From Curtobacterium sp. MCBD17_013 (GTDB lineage Bacteria; Actinomycetota; Actinomycetes; Actinomycetales; Microbacteriaceae), in the NCBI RefSeq assembly GCF_003234565.1, contig NZ_QKTU01000003.1, positions 124,001-188,000 on the forward strand: a stretch of DNA of 64,000 nucleotides. Reading direction: 5' to 3'. Below, in pieces: positions 35,221-44,106 of the stretch; within the stretch, counting starts at the first letter, position 1; every line of letters starts with the position of its first letter. The translations under genes and the position numbers were made by a program. The notes beneath the pieces are model-generated. The model did not search any database. It was given only the letters and a program-made list of their open reading frames with translations, and was not told the origin of the DNA.

Positions 35221-36741
35221 ATGAAGCTCGAGCTCCGCGGCATCACCAAGCGCTTCGGCGCCCTCGTCGCGAACGACCACATCTCGCTCACCGTCGAGCC
35301 GGGCGAGATCCACTGCTTGCTCGGTGAGAACGGCGCGGGCAAGTCCACGCTCATGAACGTCCTCTACGGCCTGTACCAGGCGGACGAGGGCGAGATCCTC
35401 CTCGACGACACGGTGCAGCACTTCGACGGCCCGGGCGACGCGATGCGCGCCGGCATCGGGATGGTCCATCAGCACTTCATGCTCGTGCCGGTGTTCACCG
35501 TCGCCGAGAACGTCATGCTCGGACACGAGCCCACGACCTTCGGCGGCCGTCTCGACCTCGCGGGCGCCCGCAAGCGCGTCCGCGAGATCTCCGAGCGCTT
35601 CGGGTTCGACGTCGACCCCGACGCCAAGGTCGAGGACCTGCCGGTCGGCGTCCAGCAGCGGGTCGAGATCATCAAGGCCCTGTCGCGCGACGCCTCGGTA
35701 CTCGTGTTCGACGAGCCGACCGCGGTCCTCACCCCGCAGGAGACCGACGAGCTCATGTCGATCATGCGGCAGCTGCGCGAGGCCGGCACGGCGATCGTGT
35801 TCATCACCCACAAGCTCCGCGAGGTCCGCGAGGTCGCCGACCGCATCACGGTCGTGCGGCTCGGTCGCGTCGTCGGCGAGGCCTCGCCCACCGCGTCGAA
35901 CGCCGAGCTCGCCGCGCTCATGGTCGGCCGCAGCGTCGAGCTCGTCGTCGACAAGGCCCCGGCCACGCCCGGGGCGGACGCCCTCGTGGTCCGCGACCTC
36001 ACGGTGACCGACGCAGCGGGCCACGTCCTCGTCGACGACCTGTCGTTCTCGGTCCGACGTGGCGAGATCCTGGCGATCGCGGGCGTCCAGGGCAACGGCC
36101 AGACCGAGCTGACCGAGGCCATCCTCGGGCTCGAGACCGTGCACGCGGGCACCATCACCCTGGACGGCCGCGACATCACCGACGCGAGCGTCAAGAAGGT
36201 GCTCGACGCCGGGGTGGGCTTCGTCCCCGAGGACCGACAAGAGGACGGCCTCGTCGCCGAGTTCTCGATCGCCGACAACCTCATCCTCGACCGCACGTCC
36301 TCGTCCGAGTTCGCCAGCGCGGGCACGATCCGGTCCGCCGAGCGCGACCGTTTCGCCGACGACAAGATCGCCGAGTTCGACGTCCGGACGCCGAGCCGGA
36401 CCACCGCCGTCGGACGCCTGTCGGGCGGGAACCAGCAGAAGGTCGTCATCGCGCGCGAGCTGAGCCGCGACCTCCGGTTGTTCGTCGCCGCGCAGCCCAC
36501 CCGCGGCATCGACGTCGGGTCGATCGAGTTCGTGCACAAGCGCATCGTCGCCGCGCGTGACCAGGGCGTCCCCGTCATCGTCGTCTCGACCGAGCTCGAC
36601 GAGGTCGTCGCGCTCGCCGACCGCATCGCCGTGATGTACCGCGGCACCATCATCGGCATCGTCCCGGCGGACACCCCGCGTGACGTGCTCGGCCTCATGA
36701 TGGCGGGGGAACTCCCCGCCGGGACGGAACTCGCCGCATGA
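35221..36741 (+). CDS. ABC transporter ATP-binding protein, nucleoside type (two ATPase domains)
   Basis: The product has 506 residues and is a duplicated ATPase like those of ribose and nucleoside importers. Domain 1 has Walker A GENGAGKST near residue 38, and Walker B VLVFDEPTAVLTPQE. Domain 2 has the usual degenerate Walker A, GVQGNGQTE, near residue 288, and the signature RLSGGNQQKVVIARELSR. The long frame upstream to 35125 is intergenic, so ATG 35221 is chosen. The stop overlaps the first permease start (ATGA). It energises nucleoside uptake with the BMP protein and the two permeases. Confidence 0.94.
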   Translation: MKLELRGITKRFGALVANDHISLTVEPGEIHCLLGENGAGKSTLMNVLYGLYQADEGEILLDDTVQHFDGPGDAMRAGIGMVHQHFMLVPVFTVAENVMLGHEPTTFGGRLDLAGARKRVREISERFGFDVDPDAKVEDLPVGVQQRVEIIKALSRDASVLVFDEPTAVLTPQETDELMSIMRQLREAGTAIVFITHKLREVREVADRITVVRLGRVVGEASPTASNAELAALMVGRSVELVVDKAPATPGADALVVRDLTVTDAAGHVLVDDLSFSVRRGEILAIAGVQGNGQTELTEAILGLETVHAGTITLDGRDITDASVKKVLDAGVGFVPEDRQEDGLVAEFSIADNLILDRTSSSEFASAGTIRSAERDRFADDKIAEFDVRTPSRTTAVGRLSGGNQQKVVIARELSRDLRLFVAAQPTRGIDVGSIEFVHKRIVAARDQGVPVIVVSTELDEVVALADRIAVMYRGTIIGIVPADTPRDVLGLMMAGELPAGTELAA

Positions 36742-38057
36742 CCGACGACTCCCGGACGCCGACGACGGCGGCCGAACCGGACCTCCAGACCGACGACCGA
36801 CTGCAGGACCTCGAGGCGGGCACGTCGCTGACCACCGAGACCGCCGACGGCGGCGGCGGCGGCGGGGACCGCTGGTCGGCGGCGCTGCGCGGGATCCTGG
36901 GCGGCTCGGTCCTCGTCACGGTGTTGGCCGTGGTCCTGGCGCTCGTCGCCAGCGGCATCCTCATCGCGATCACGGACAAGACGGTCACGACGGCGATGGG
37001 CTACTTCTTCGCCCGTCCCTCCGACACCTTCGTGGCGATCGGGCACAGCGTGGGCGGCGCGTTCCTCAGCATGTTCGACGGCGCGGTGTACGACCCGGGC
37101 CAGTCGACCTTCTCGTCGGGCATCGCGTCGCTCTGGACGACGATCGACTTCGCCACGCCGCTCATCGTCGCGGGCCTCGGGGTCGCGGTGTCGTTCCGCT
37201 CCGGACTGTTCAACATCGGCGGCCAGGGGCAGATCCTCGTCGGCGCCGCCTCCGCCGCCTGGTTCGGGTACTCGTTCCACATGCCGGCGATCGTGCACAT
37301 CCCGCTGACGGTCGTCGCGGGCATCGTCGGCGGTGCGATCTGGGGCGGGATCGTGGGCGTGCTGAAGTCCCGCACGGGCGCGCACGAAGTGATCGTCACG
37401 ATCATGCTCAACTACGTGGCGCTGTACCTGCTCGAGTACGGCCTCGGCACGAAGGGGCTGCTCCAGGCGCCCGGGAGCGCGAACCCGCAGTCGTCGCCGA
37501 CGCTGCCGTCCGCGGTCCTCCCGACGCTCATCGGTGGCCAGGGGACCGGTGTCGACATCGGGATCCTCATCGCCATCGCGGCCGTCGTGTTCACGTGGTG
37601 GCTCATGAGCCGGTCGACGCTGGGGTTCCGCTTCCGCACCGTGGGCGAGAACCCCCGTGCGGCGCGCGTCGCCGGCATGGACGTCGGCAGCATCACGATC
37701 TGGGCCATGGTGATCTCCGGGGCCCTCGTCGGCATCGCCGGGGCCTACCAGGTGCAGGCCGCGGTCACCAGCGGGTACGACCAGGGCATCGACGCGGGCA
37801 TCGGGTTCGACGCCATCACGGTCGCGCTGCTCGGTCGCTCGAAGCCGTGGGGCGTCTTCTGGGCCGGTCTGCTGTTCGGTGCGCTCAAGGCCGGCGGCAG
37901 CTACGTGCAGGCCAGCCAGAACATCCCCATCGACATCGTCAGCGTCATCCAGGCGCTCATCGTCCTGTTCATCGCGGCCCCGCCGCTCGTCCGCGCGATC
38001 TTCCGGATCCCGCAGCCGGGTGCTCGCCGCACCAAGCGGAAGGCGGTCGCCGCGTGA
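36738..38057 (+). CDS. ABC transporter permease 1 (nucleoside type)
   Basis: This 439-residue BPD_transp_2 family permease has a cytosolic, acidic N-terminus of ~45 residues with a Gly run (TADGGGGGGDRW). About 8-10 membrane helices follow. RSGLFNIGGQGQILVGAA and RTVGENPRAARVAGM are family motifs in cytosolic loops that contact the ATPase. It pairs with the next gene to form the membrane channel. Translation is coupled at both ends (ATGA upstream, GTGA downstream). Confidence 0.92.
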   Translation: MTDDSRTPTTAAEPDLQTDDRLQDLEAGTSLTTETADGGGGGGDRWSAALRGILGGSVLVTVLAVVLALVASGILIAITDKTVTTAMGYFFARPSDTFVAIGHSVGGAFLSMFDGAVYDPGQSTFSSGIASLWTTIDFATPLIVAGLGVAVSFRSGLFNIGGQGQILVGAASAAWFGYSFHMPAIVHIPLTVVAGIVGGAIWGGIVGVLKSRTGAHEVIVTIMLNYVALYLLEYGLGTKGLLQAPGSANPQSSPTLPSAVLPTLIGGQGTGVDIGILIAIAAVVFTWWLMSRSTLGFRFRTVGENPRAARVAGMDVGSITIWAMVISGALVGIAGAYQVQAAVTSGYDQGIDAGIGFDAITVALLGRSKPWGVFWAGLLFGALKAGGSYVQASQNIPIDIVSVIQALIVLFIAAPPLVRAIFRIPQPGARRTKRKAVAA

Positions 38058-39343
38058 GCGTCCTCGCCCCCAACGCCACCGCGCCGGCCGCGTCCGCCGC
38101 GGACCGTCCGGTGACGGCCGTCCGGAGCTGGAAGGCACCGATCGGGTACGGCGTGTTCACGCTGTTCGCACTCGTGCTGTTCGGCGTGTTCCACAAGCCC
38201 GGCACGTCCACGTTCGAGCTCGCGTCGGCGCACGACCTCGTGCAGCTGCCCGCCGTGCCGCTCCCCGCGACCGGGACCGGCATCGTCGTCATCGTCCTCC
38301 TCGCCATCGGGACCGCCTACGCCACGTGGCGGGCAGCACGGTCGCGGAAGGTGCAGACCTGGGTGACCGTGCTGTTCGCGATCGCCTTCGTCATCGCGTT
38401 CCTCACGTGGGCCTCGCCCGGTTCGACGATCCCCGTCCCGGGTCTGCTCGTCGGCGCGCTCGGCCTGTCCGCCCCGCTCATCTTCGGCTCGCTCGGCGGT
38501 GTCATCTCCGAGCGCGTCGGTGTCGTGAACATCGCGATCGAGGGGCAGTTCCTCGCCGGTGCGTTCGCGTCCGCCGTCGTCGCGAGCATCACCGGTTCGG
38601 CGTGGGTCGGACTCGTCGCCGCGGTGATCGCCGGGGTGCTCGTGTCGTTCATCCTCGCGGCGTTCAGCATCAAGTACCTGGTCGACCAGGTGATCGTCGG
38701 CGTCGTCATCAACGCGTTCGTCTCGGGCCTCACCGGGTTCCTCTACTCCAAGGTCCTCGCGACCGACACGGCGCTCAACGTCGGCGTGCGGTTCCCGGCG
38801 ATCGAGATCCCCGGACTCTCCGCGATCCCGATCATCGGCCCGGTGTTCTTCCACCAGTCGGTGATCGTGTACCTCATGTACATCGCGGTCGCCGCGGTCA
38901 CGATCGGCCTGTTCACCACTCGCTGGGGCCTCCGGCTCCGGGCCGTCGGCGAGCACCCGCAGGCGGCCGACACCGTGGGCATCAACGTCACCAGCACCCG
39001 GTTCTGGAACGTCTCGCTCGCGGGCGCGATCGCCGGTCTCGGCGGTGCGTACTTCACCCTCGGGAACGCGGGCCCGTTCGCGAAGGACATGACGGCCGGC
39101 GCCGGGTACATCGCCCTCGCCGCCGTCATCTTCGGTCGCTGGGACCCGATCAAGGCGACGCTCGCCGCGCTGCTCTTCGGGTTCGCCTCGAATCTGCAGA
39201 ACCTGCTCGCGGCGATCCACTCGCCGGTGCCGACGCAGTTCCTGCTCATGCTGCCGTACGTCGTGACGATCTTCGCCGTCGCCGGACTCGTCGGGCAGTC
39301 CCGCGGTCCAGCCGCGTCCGGCAAGCCGTACATCAAGTCCTGA
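38054..39343 (+). CDS. ABC transporter permease 2 (nucleoside type)
   Basis: The product has 429 residues from GTG 38054, which overlaps the permease 1 stop. An extra N-terminal segment with several helices (to about residue 125) precedes the BPD_transp_2 core, which begins GALGLSAPLIFGSLGGVISERVG (part). ERVGVVNIAIEGQFL and RAVGEHPQAADTVGINV are the family loop motifs. It acts with permease 1, the ATPase and the BMP protein. Confidence 0.92.
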   Translation: MSVLAPNATAPAASAADRPVTAVRSWKAPIGYGVFTLFALVLFGVFHKPGTSTFELASAHDLVQLPAVPLPATGTGIVVIVLLAIGTAYATWRAARSRKVQTWVTVLFAIAFVIAFLTWASPGSTIPVPGLLVGALGLSAPLIFGSLGGVISERVGVVNIAIEGQFLAGAFASAVVASITGSAWVGLVAAVIAGVLVSFILAAFSIKYLVDQVIVGVVINAFVSGLTGFLYSKVLATDTALNVGVRFPAIEIPGLSAIPIIGPVFFHQSVIVYLMYIAVAAVTIGLFTTRWGLRLRAVGEHPQAADTVGINVTSTRFWNVSLAGAIAGLGGAYFTLGNAGPFAKDMTAGAGYIALAAVIFGRWDPIKATLAALLFGFASNLQNLLAAIHSPVPTQFLLMLPYVVTIFAVAGLVGQSRGPAASGKPYIKS

Positions 39344-39407
39344 TCCACCGCGGCCGCCCCCAGGGGGAGCGATCGGCCGCGACCTGCTCCGCCGGGAGGC
39401 ACGCCCC

Positions 39408-39878
39408 ATGTCCGCAACCGACCCCGCCACCCAGTCCGCGCATGCGGCGGAGGCGGCCCCGTCCCTCCCGGCCGACGTGGACTGGGACGCCCTGCGGGTG
39501 GCCGCGACCGAGGCGATGGGCCACGCGTACGTGCCCTACTCGTCGTTCCCCGTCGGGGCCGCCGCGATCACCGAGGACGGCCGCGTCGTCGCCGGCTGCA
39601 ACGTCGAGAACGCCTCGTACGGTGTGACGCTCTGCGCCGAGTGCTCGCTCGTGTCCCAGCTCCACATGACGGGCGGTGGCCGGCTCGTCGCGTTCACCTG
39701 CGTCGACGGCAGCGGCTCCGTGCTCATGCCCTGCGGGCGCTGCCGGCAGCTGCTCTTCGAGCACTCCGCGGACGGGATGCTGCTCGAGACCGTGTCGGGC
39801 GTCCGCACGATGGACGAGGTCCTGCCGGACGCGTTCGGGCCGCGGACCCTCGCGACCTACCGGGCGGAGCACCAGTGA
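39408..39878 (+). CDS. cdd: Cytidine deaminase
   Basis: Cdd converts cytidine or deoxycytidine to uridine or deoxyuridine. The product has 156 residues, about 25 longer than usual at the N-terminus. The zinc site is CAECS (the Cys and catalytic Glu) plus MPCGRCRQLL. YVPYSSFPVGAAA and GCNVENASYG bind substrate. CCGGGAGG lies about 8 nt before ATG 39408. The GTG of deoA overlaps the stop. Confidence 0.94.
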   Translation: MSATDPATQSAHAAEAAPSLPADVDWDALRVAATEAMGHAYVPYSSFPVGAAAITEDGRVVAGCNVENASYGVTLCAECSLVSQLHMTGGGRLVAFTCVDGSGSVLMPCGRCRQLLFEHSADGMLLETVSGVRTMDEVLPDAFGPRTLATYRAEHQ

Positions 39879-41167
39879 CCGCCGTGGAGCCGTTCGACAC
39901 CGTCGACCTCATCCGCACGAAGCGGGGCCGCGGCACGCTGTCGACCGCCGAGATCGACTGGCTCGTCGACGCCTACACCCGCGGGTACGTCGCCGACGAG
40001 CAGATGGCGGCGCTCGCCATGGCGATCTTCCTCAACGGCATGGACCGACGCGAGGTGCGCGACCTCACCCTGGCGATGATCGCGTCCGGCGAACGCATGT
40101 CGTTCGACGGACTCGGCAAGGTCACGGTGGACAAGCACTCGACCGGTGGCGTCGGCGACAAGACCACCCTGCCGCTCGCCCCGCTCGTCGCGTCGTTCGG
40201 CGTCGCCGTGCCGCAGCTGTCCGGCCGTGGACTCGGGCACACCGGTGGCACCCTCGACAAGCTCGAGTCGATCCCCGGCTGGCAGGCCTCGCTGTCGAAC
40301 GCCCGGATGCGTGAGGTCCTCGCCGACGTCGGCGCGGTCGTGTGTGCGGCCGGGTCCGGACTCGCGCCGGCGGACAAGAAGCTGTACGCGCTCCGCGACG
40401 TCACCGGCACGGTCGAGTGCATCCCGCTCATCGCGTCGAGCATCATGAGCAAGAAGATCGCCGAGGGGACGGGCGCGCTCGTCCTCGACGTCAAGTTCGG
40501 GTCCGGCGCGTTCCTGCAGGACATCGAGCAGTCCCGGGCCCTCGCCCGCACGATGGTCGAACTCGGGCAGGACGCCGGCGTCGCCACCACGGCGCTGCTC
40601 ACGGACATGGACGTCCCCCTCGGCCGGACCATCGGCAACGCGCTCGAGGTCCGTGAGTCCGTCGAGGTCCTCGCCGGCGGCGGTCCGGCCGACCTCGTCG
40701 AGCTGACGCTCGCGCTCGCGACCGAGATGCTGCAGCTCGCCGGCCTGCCCGACGCCGACCCGGCCGCCGCGCTCGCAGACGGACGAGCGATGGACACCTG
40801 GCGTCGGATGATCGCCGCGCAGGGCGGCGAACCGTCCGCGCCACTCCCGACGGCTCGCGAGACCCACGTCATCACCGCGCCGCGCTCGGGCATGCTCAGC
40901 GAGCAGCAGGCGCTGCCGTTCGGCATCGCGGCCTGGAGGCTCGGTGCGGGGCGTGCGCGCGCGCAGGACCCGGTGCAGGCGGGCGCCGGGATCGAGCTGC
41001 ACGCGAAGCCGGGCGACGCCGTGACCGCGGGGCAGCCCCTGTTCACGCTGCACACCGACGAGCCCGCGCGCTTCGACCGGGCCCTCGATGCGCTCGAGGG
41101 CGCCTGGGGGATCGGGGACACCGCGCCGGAGCGCGGTTCGATCGTGCGGGAGCGCATCGGCCGGTAG
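39875..41167 (+). CDS. deoA: Thymidine (pyrimidine-nucleoside) phosphorylase
   Basis: The enzyme splits thymidine or deoxyuridine with phosphate to base and deoxyribose-1-phosphate. The product has 430 residues from GTG 39875, coupled to cdd (GTGA). The family signature is SGRGLGHTGGTLDKLESIPG near residue 110. DKHSTGGVGDKT binds phosphate, and SSIMSKKIAEG is also conserved. The C-terminal domain carries AGAGIELHAKPGDAV. Confidence 0.95.
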   Translation: MTAVEPFDTVDLIRTKRGRGTLSTAEIDWLVDAYTRGYVADEQMAALAMAIFLNGMDRREVRDLTLAMIASGERMSFDGLGKVTVDKHSTGGVGDKTTLPLAPLVASFGVAVPQLSGRGLGHTGGTLDKLESIPGWQASLSNARMREVLADVGAVVCAAGSGLAPADKKLYALRDVTGTVECIPLIASSIMSKKIAEGTGALVLDVKFGSGAFLQDIEQSRALARTMVELGQDAGVATTALLTDMDVPLGRTIGNALEVRESVEVLAGGGPADLVELTLALATEMLQLAGLPDADPAAALADGRAMDTWRRMIAAQGGEPSAPLPTARETHVITAPRSGMLSEQQALPFGIAAWRLGAGRARAQDPVQAGAGIELHAKPGDAVTAGQPLFTLHTDEPARFDRALDALEGAWGIGDTAPERGSIVRERIGR

Positions 41168-41170
41168 CCT
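41165..41170 (+). promoter_or_regulatory. TAGCCT box before add
   Basis: TAGCCT overlaps the deoA stop and lies 6 nt before the add ATG. TTGGGG in between could also be a weak ribosome site, so a separate promoter is only possible. Confidence 0.3.
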
Positions 41171-41176
41171 TGGGGC

Positions 41177-42292
41177 ATGAGCGCCCCCGACCAGACCTAC
41201 CGGCTCCCGGACGGCGGGGCGGTGATCAACGACCTGCCCAAGGTGTCCCTGCACGATCACCTCGACGGCGGCCTCCGCCCGACGACCATCGTCGAGCTCG
41301 CCGACGCGGCCGGGGTGTCCCTGCCGACGACCGACCCGGACGACCTCGGGCGCTGGTTCGCGGACCAGTCGAACTCCGGGTCGCTCGTCGAGTACCTCAA
41401 GACGTTCGACGTCACGACCGCCGTCATGCAGAGCCGCGAGGGACTGACGCGTGTCGCGCGGGACTTCGTCGAGGACCTCGTGGCTGACGGTGTCGTGTAC
41501 GGCGAGGTGCGCTGGGCGCCCGAGCAGCACCTCCAGGGCGGTCTGACGCTCGACCAGACCGTCGAGGCGGTGCAGCAGGGCATCGAGGAAGCCGTGGACG
41601 CCGCTGGCGGGCGGATCCGCGTCGGCCAGCTCGTGACCGCGATGCGCCACGCCGACCGCGGGCTCGAGATCGCGGAACTCGCCGTGCGGCACCGTGACCA
41701 CGGGGTCGTCGGCTTCGACATCGCGGGCGCCGAGGACGGCTTCCCCGCATCGCGGCACCGTGCGGCGTTCGACTACCTGGCGGCGCAGTTCATGCCCGTC
41801 ACCGTGCACGCCGGCGAGGCGGCGGGGCTCGACTCCATCCGATCGGCGCTGCTCGACGGTCGTGCGCTGCGGCTCGGGCACGGCGTCCGCGTGTTCGAGG
41901 ACGTCGAGATCACCGACGCCGACACGGACGGCTCGGCCCTCGCGGCCCTGGGCGAGATCGCGTCGTGGGTGCGGGACCGTGAGATCCCGCTCGAGGTGTC
42001 GCCGTCGTCGAACCTGCAGACCGGGGCGATCGCGGCCTGGGGCGACGACCTGGCGGACCACCCGTTCGACACGCTGTACCAGCTCGGGTTCCGGGTCACG
42101 GTCAACACCGACAACCGGCTGATGAGCGACACGTCGTTGTCGAAGGAGCTCGCGCTCCTCGCCGCGACGTTCGGGTACGACCTCGACGACCTCGCGGCGT
42201 TCCAGATCAACGCCGCGCTCGGAGCGTTCCTGCCCCTCGAGGACCGCGAGGAGATCATCGCGACGATCACCACGGGTCACGCCGAGGCATGA
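41177..42292 (+). CDS. add: Adenosine deaminase
   Basis: Add converts adenosine and deoxyadenosine to inosine forms. Of 371 residues, the metal-binding pair is in SLHDHLDGG (HxH). The third His is in TVHAGEA with the catalytic Glu, the fourth in LGHGVRV, and the Asp ligand in VNTDNRLMS. It starts 9 bp after deoA and ends in an ATGA overlap with the EIIA-like gene, so it sits firmly in the salvage operon. Confidence 0.95.
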   Translation: MSAPDQTYRLPDGGAVINDLPKVSLHDHLDGGLRPTTIVELADAAGVSLPTTDPDDLGRWFADQSNSGSLVEYLKTFDVTTAVMQSREGLTRVARDFVEDLVADGVVYGEVRWAPEQHLQGGLTLDQTVEAVQQGIEEAVDAAGGRIRVGQLVTAMRHADRGLEIAELAVRHRDHGVVGFDIAGAEDGFPASRHRAAFDYLAAQFMPVTVHAGEAAGLDSIRSALLDGRALRLGHGVRVFEDVEITDADTDGSALAALGEIASWVRDREIPLEVSPSSNLQTGAIAAWGDDLADHPFDTLYQLGFRVTVNTDNRLMSDTSLSKELALLAATFGYDLDDLAAFQINAALGAFLPLEDREEIIATITTGHAEA

Positions 42293-42741
42293 CCGCCACG
42301 CTCCCGCCGCTCCCTGACAGCGCCGTCGTGATCCACGAGACGGCGGCGGACTGGCGCGCGGCCATCGGTCTCGCGGGCGGAGCGCTCGCCGCATCGGGAG
42401 CGACGGACCCCTCCTACGGCCGGTCGATGGTCGCCATGGTCGAGGAGCACGGCCCGTACATCGTGATCTCGCCCGGGCTGGCGTTGGCGCACGCCCGACC
42501 GGGTCCCGAGGTGCACCGCGACGGTCTCGCCGTGGTGACCCTGGCTGCACCGGTGGTCTTCGGGCATCCGCACAACGACCCCGTTCGGGTCGTGCTCGGG
42601 CTCGCCGTGGCGTCCGTCGGAGGGCATCTCGACTCCATCGGCGCCCTGGCGAACCTGTTCAACGACGCCTCCGTGACCGATCGGTTGGCGGCGGCGCAGA
42701 GCCCGGACGAGGTCCGGCAGATCATGGGGGTGACGGCATGA
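42289..42741 (+). CDS. PTS EIIA component, ascorbate/mannitol type (orphan)
   Basis: The product has 150 residues. The active-site His68 is in GLALAHARPGPEV, as in UlaC/SgaA-type EIIA proteins, and VFGHPHNDPVRVVLGLA is the second family segment. It is coupled to add at the start and to the EIIB gene at the end, both by ATGA overlaps. No EIIC permease (UlaA type) lies in this window, so its sugar is unknown. It may join a permease encoded elsewhere, or phosphorylate a regulatory target that links nucleoside salvage to PTS state. Confidence 0.88.
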   Translation: MTATLPPLPDSAVVIHETAADWRAAIGLAGGALAASGATDPSYGRSMVAMVEEHGPYIVISPGLALAHARPGPEVHRDGLAVVTLAAPVVFGHPHNDPVRVVLGLAVASVGGHLDSIGALANLFNDASVTDRLAAAQSPDEVRQIMGVTA

Positions 42742-43010
42742 AGATCGTGACGATCTGCGGTGCGGGTATCGGTTCGAGCGGGATCCTCAAGGTCAACGCG
42801 GAGCGGGCGCTCGCCGACCTCGGGCTCGACGCCGACGTCGTCGCGGCCGACGTCGCCTCGGTGCGGGACGTCGCGGCTGACGCGCAGGTCATCCTGACGA
42901 GCGAGGAGTTCGTGGAGGCCATCGGACGGACCTACGCCGAGGTCATCGTCATCCGGAACCACTTCGACCAGCAGGAGATCTCGGCCGCGGTCGAGCGAGC
43001 GCTCGGCTGA
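42738..43010 (+). CDS. PTS EIIB component, ascorbate type (orphan)
   Basis: The product has 90 residues. Cys7 in VTICGAGIGSSGILK is the phosphorylated residue, with the phosphate-loop glycines and serines after it. NHFDQQEISAAV closes the domain, as in UlaB/SgaB. It is the last gene of the nucleoside salvage operon and has no EIIC partner nearby. The 109-bp gap after it shows no strong hairpin. Confidence 0.88.
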   Translation: MKIVTICGAGIGSSGILKVNAERALADLGLDADVVAADVASVRDVAADAQVILTSEEFVEAIGRTYAEVIVIRNHFDQQEISAAVERALG

Positions 43011-43119
43011 CCGCGGCCGGGTCGCTCCCGTTCGTTGCGCCGCTGTGAACCGCCGAGTGGACAACGAGCGGGCCATCGCGCGGCTCAACCCGCTGCGGCC
43101 CGGTTCGACCTCAGTCAGC

Positions 43120-44037
43120 TCATGCCACGTGCGCGAGGAGACCGACCCGAGCGAGTTGCTCCGGTGCTGTGCCGCCGGGTTGGATGTCGGCCCACACGAG
43201 ACGGAGCACCGTCCGGACGCCCGGAACGCTCCGGAGCCGGTCCTCGCGCCGCTTCTCGTCCATCACGACGCGCTCGCTGGAGCGACCGTGCCGCATCGCT
43301 CGCGACCGGTACTTCACCGCGCCGTCGAACTCGACGATGACGCCACTGGTCGGGAACCAGAAGTCGACACGTCCGATGAGACCGTCGGCGTCGTGGAAGG
43401 GTGCTTGCAGGACCGGCATCGGCGCACCGAGATCGTGCATGAGCAGGCGCGTGACGCTCTCGCCCGGGGACCCGCTGTCCCCGCTCGCGAGGGCGATCAG
43501 GTCTGCAGCACGGCGACGGGCGCGTGACGCCGGACGCATGCGGAGTTCTCGCGTGAGTTCTGGCCGCCGGACTCCCGACCGCAGCAGCGCATCGAGGACG
43601 ACGATGGCGTGCCGTCGATCCTCGGCGAGTGCGATGTCGACGCCCGTGGCAGCCGGGGTCGTGACGAGGGACCGACGCCAGCGCGTCACCGTGATGAACC
43701 GCGTCGCTCCGCCGAGCTTCCGGATCGTGCTCCGCCGTTGACCGTTGACGCGCTTCGGATCGGTGACCGTGACGATCGACGGGAACGCACCGAGCCAGGG
43801 GAGACCGTGCACGGCGACCGCTGAGGAGTGAGACACCACATTCCCCGGCGCCGTGGTCGGCAAGACGGCGCGGATCCGAGCACGGTGTCGCACGTCGGCG
43901 CTCGCGGCATCCCAGTGGTCGGTCCGGACGAAGCGACCGGGAGCGAGGCGTGTCAGCGCACCTCGCTCCGTCGCTCGTCGCAGTTGTCGGCCGAGCTCGG
44001 GGTCGGACGGGGTCGCGATGACGGACAGCTCGTGCAT
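43120..44037 (-). CDS. AbiEi-like N-terminus with DUF559 (Vsr-like nuclease fold) domain
   Basis: The product has 305 residues. The N-terminal half has a winged-helix AbiEi-type look: ATERGALTRLAPGRFVRTD, then SHSSAVAVHGLPWL. The C-terminal half resembles DUF559 or very-short-patch-repair-type endonucleases: GRVDFWFPTSGVIVEFDGAVK has the Asp, Glu and Lys spacing of PD-(D/E)xK enzymes, followed by KRREDRLRSVPGVRTVLRL. Such proteins are common and often multicopy in actinobacteria. Their role is not known; no partner toxin gene (AbiEii) is adjacent. It is convergent with the EIIB gene. Confidence 0.65.
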   Translation of the reverse strand: MHELSVIATPSDPELGRQLRRATERGALTRLAPGRFVRTDHWDAASADVRHRARIRAVLPTTAPGNVVSHSSAVAVHGLPWLGAFPSIVTVTDPKRVNGQRRSTIRKLGGATRFITVTRWRRSLVTTPAATGVDIALAEDRRHAIVVLDALLRSGVRRPELTRELRMRPASRARRRAADLIALASGDSGSPGESVTRLLMHDLGAPMPVLQAPFHDADGLIGRVDFWFPTSGVIVEFDGAVKYRSRAMRHGRSSERVVMDEKRREDRLRSVPGVRTVLRLVWADIQPGGTAPEQLARVGLLAHVA

Positions 44038-44106
44038 GCGGCCATGGTGCAGGAAGCACGGTGCAGCACCGTCCCTCGGACCGTCGGTTGTGGAGAGTCC
44101 GGGGGA

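Noticed and set aside
35469-42550. Long minus-strand frames (889 and 897 residues) opposite the nucleoside operon
   Set aside because: Antisense shadows; the plus strand has a tightly coupled operon with conserved families.
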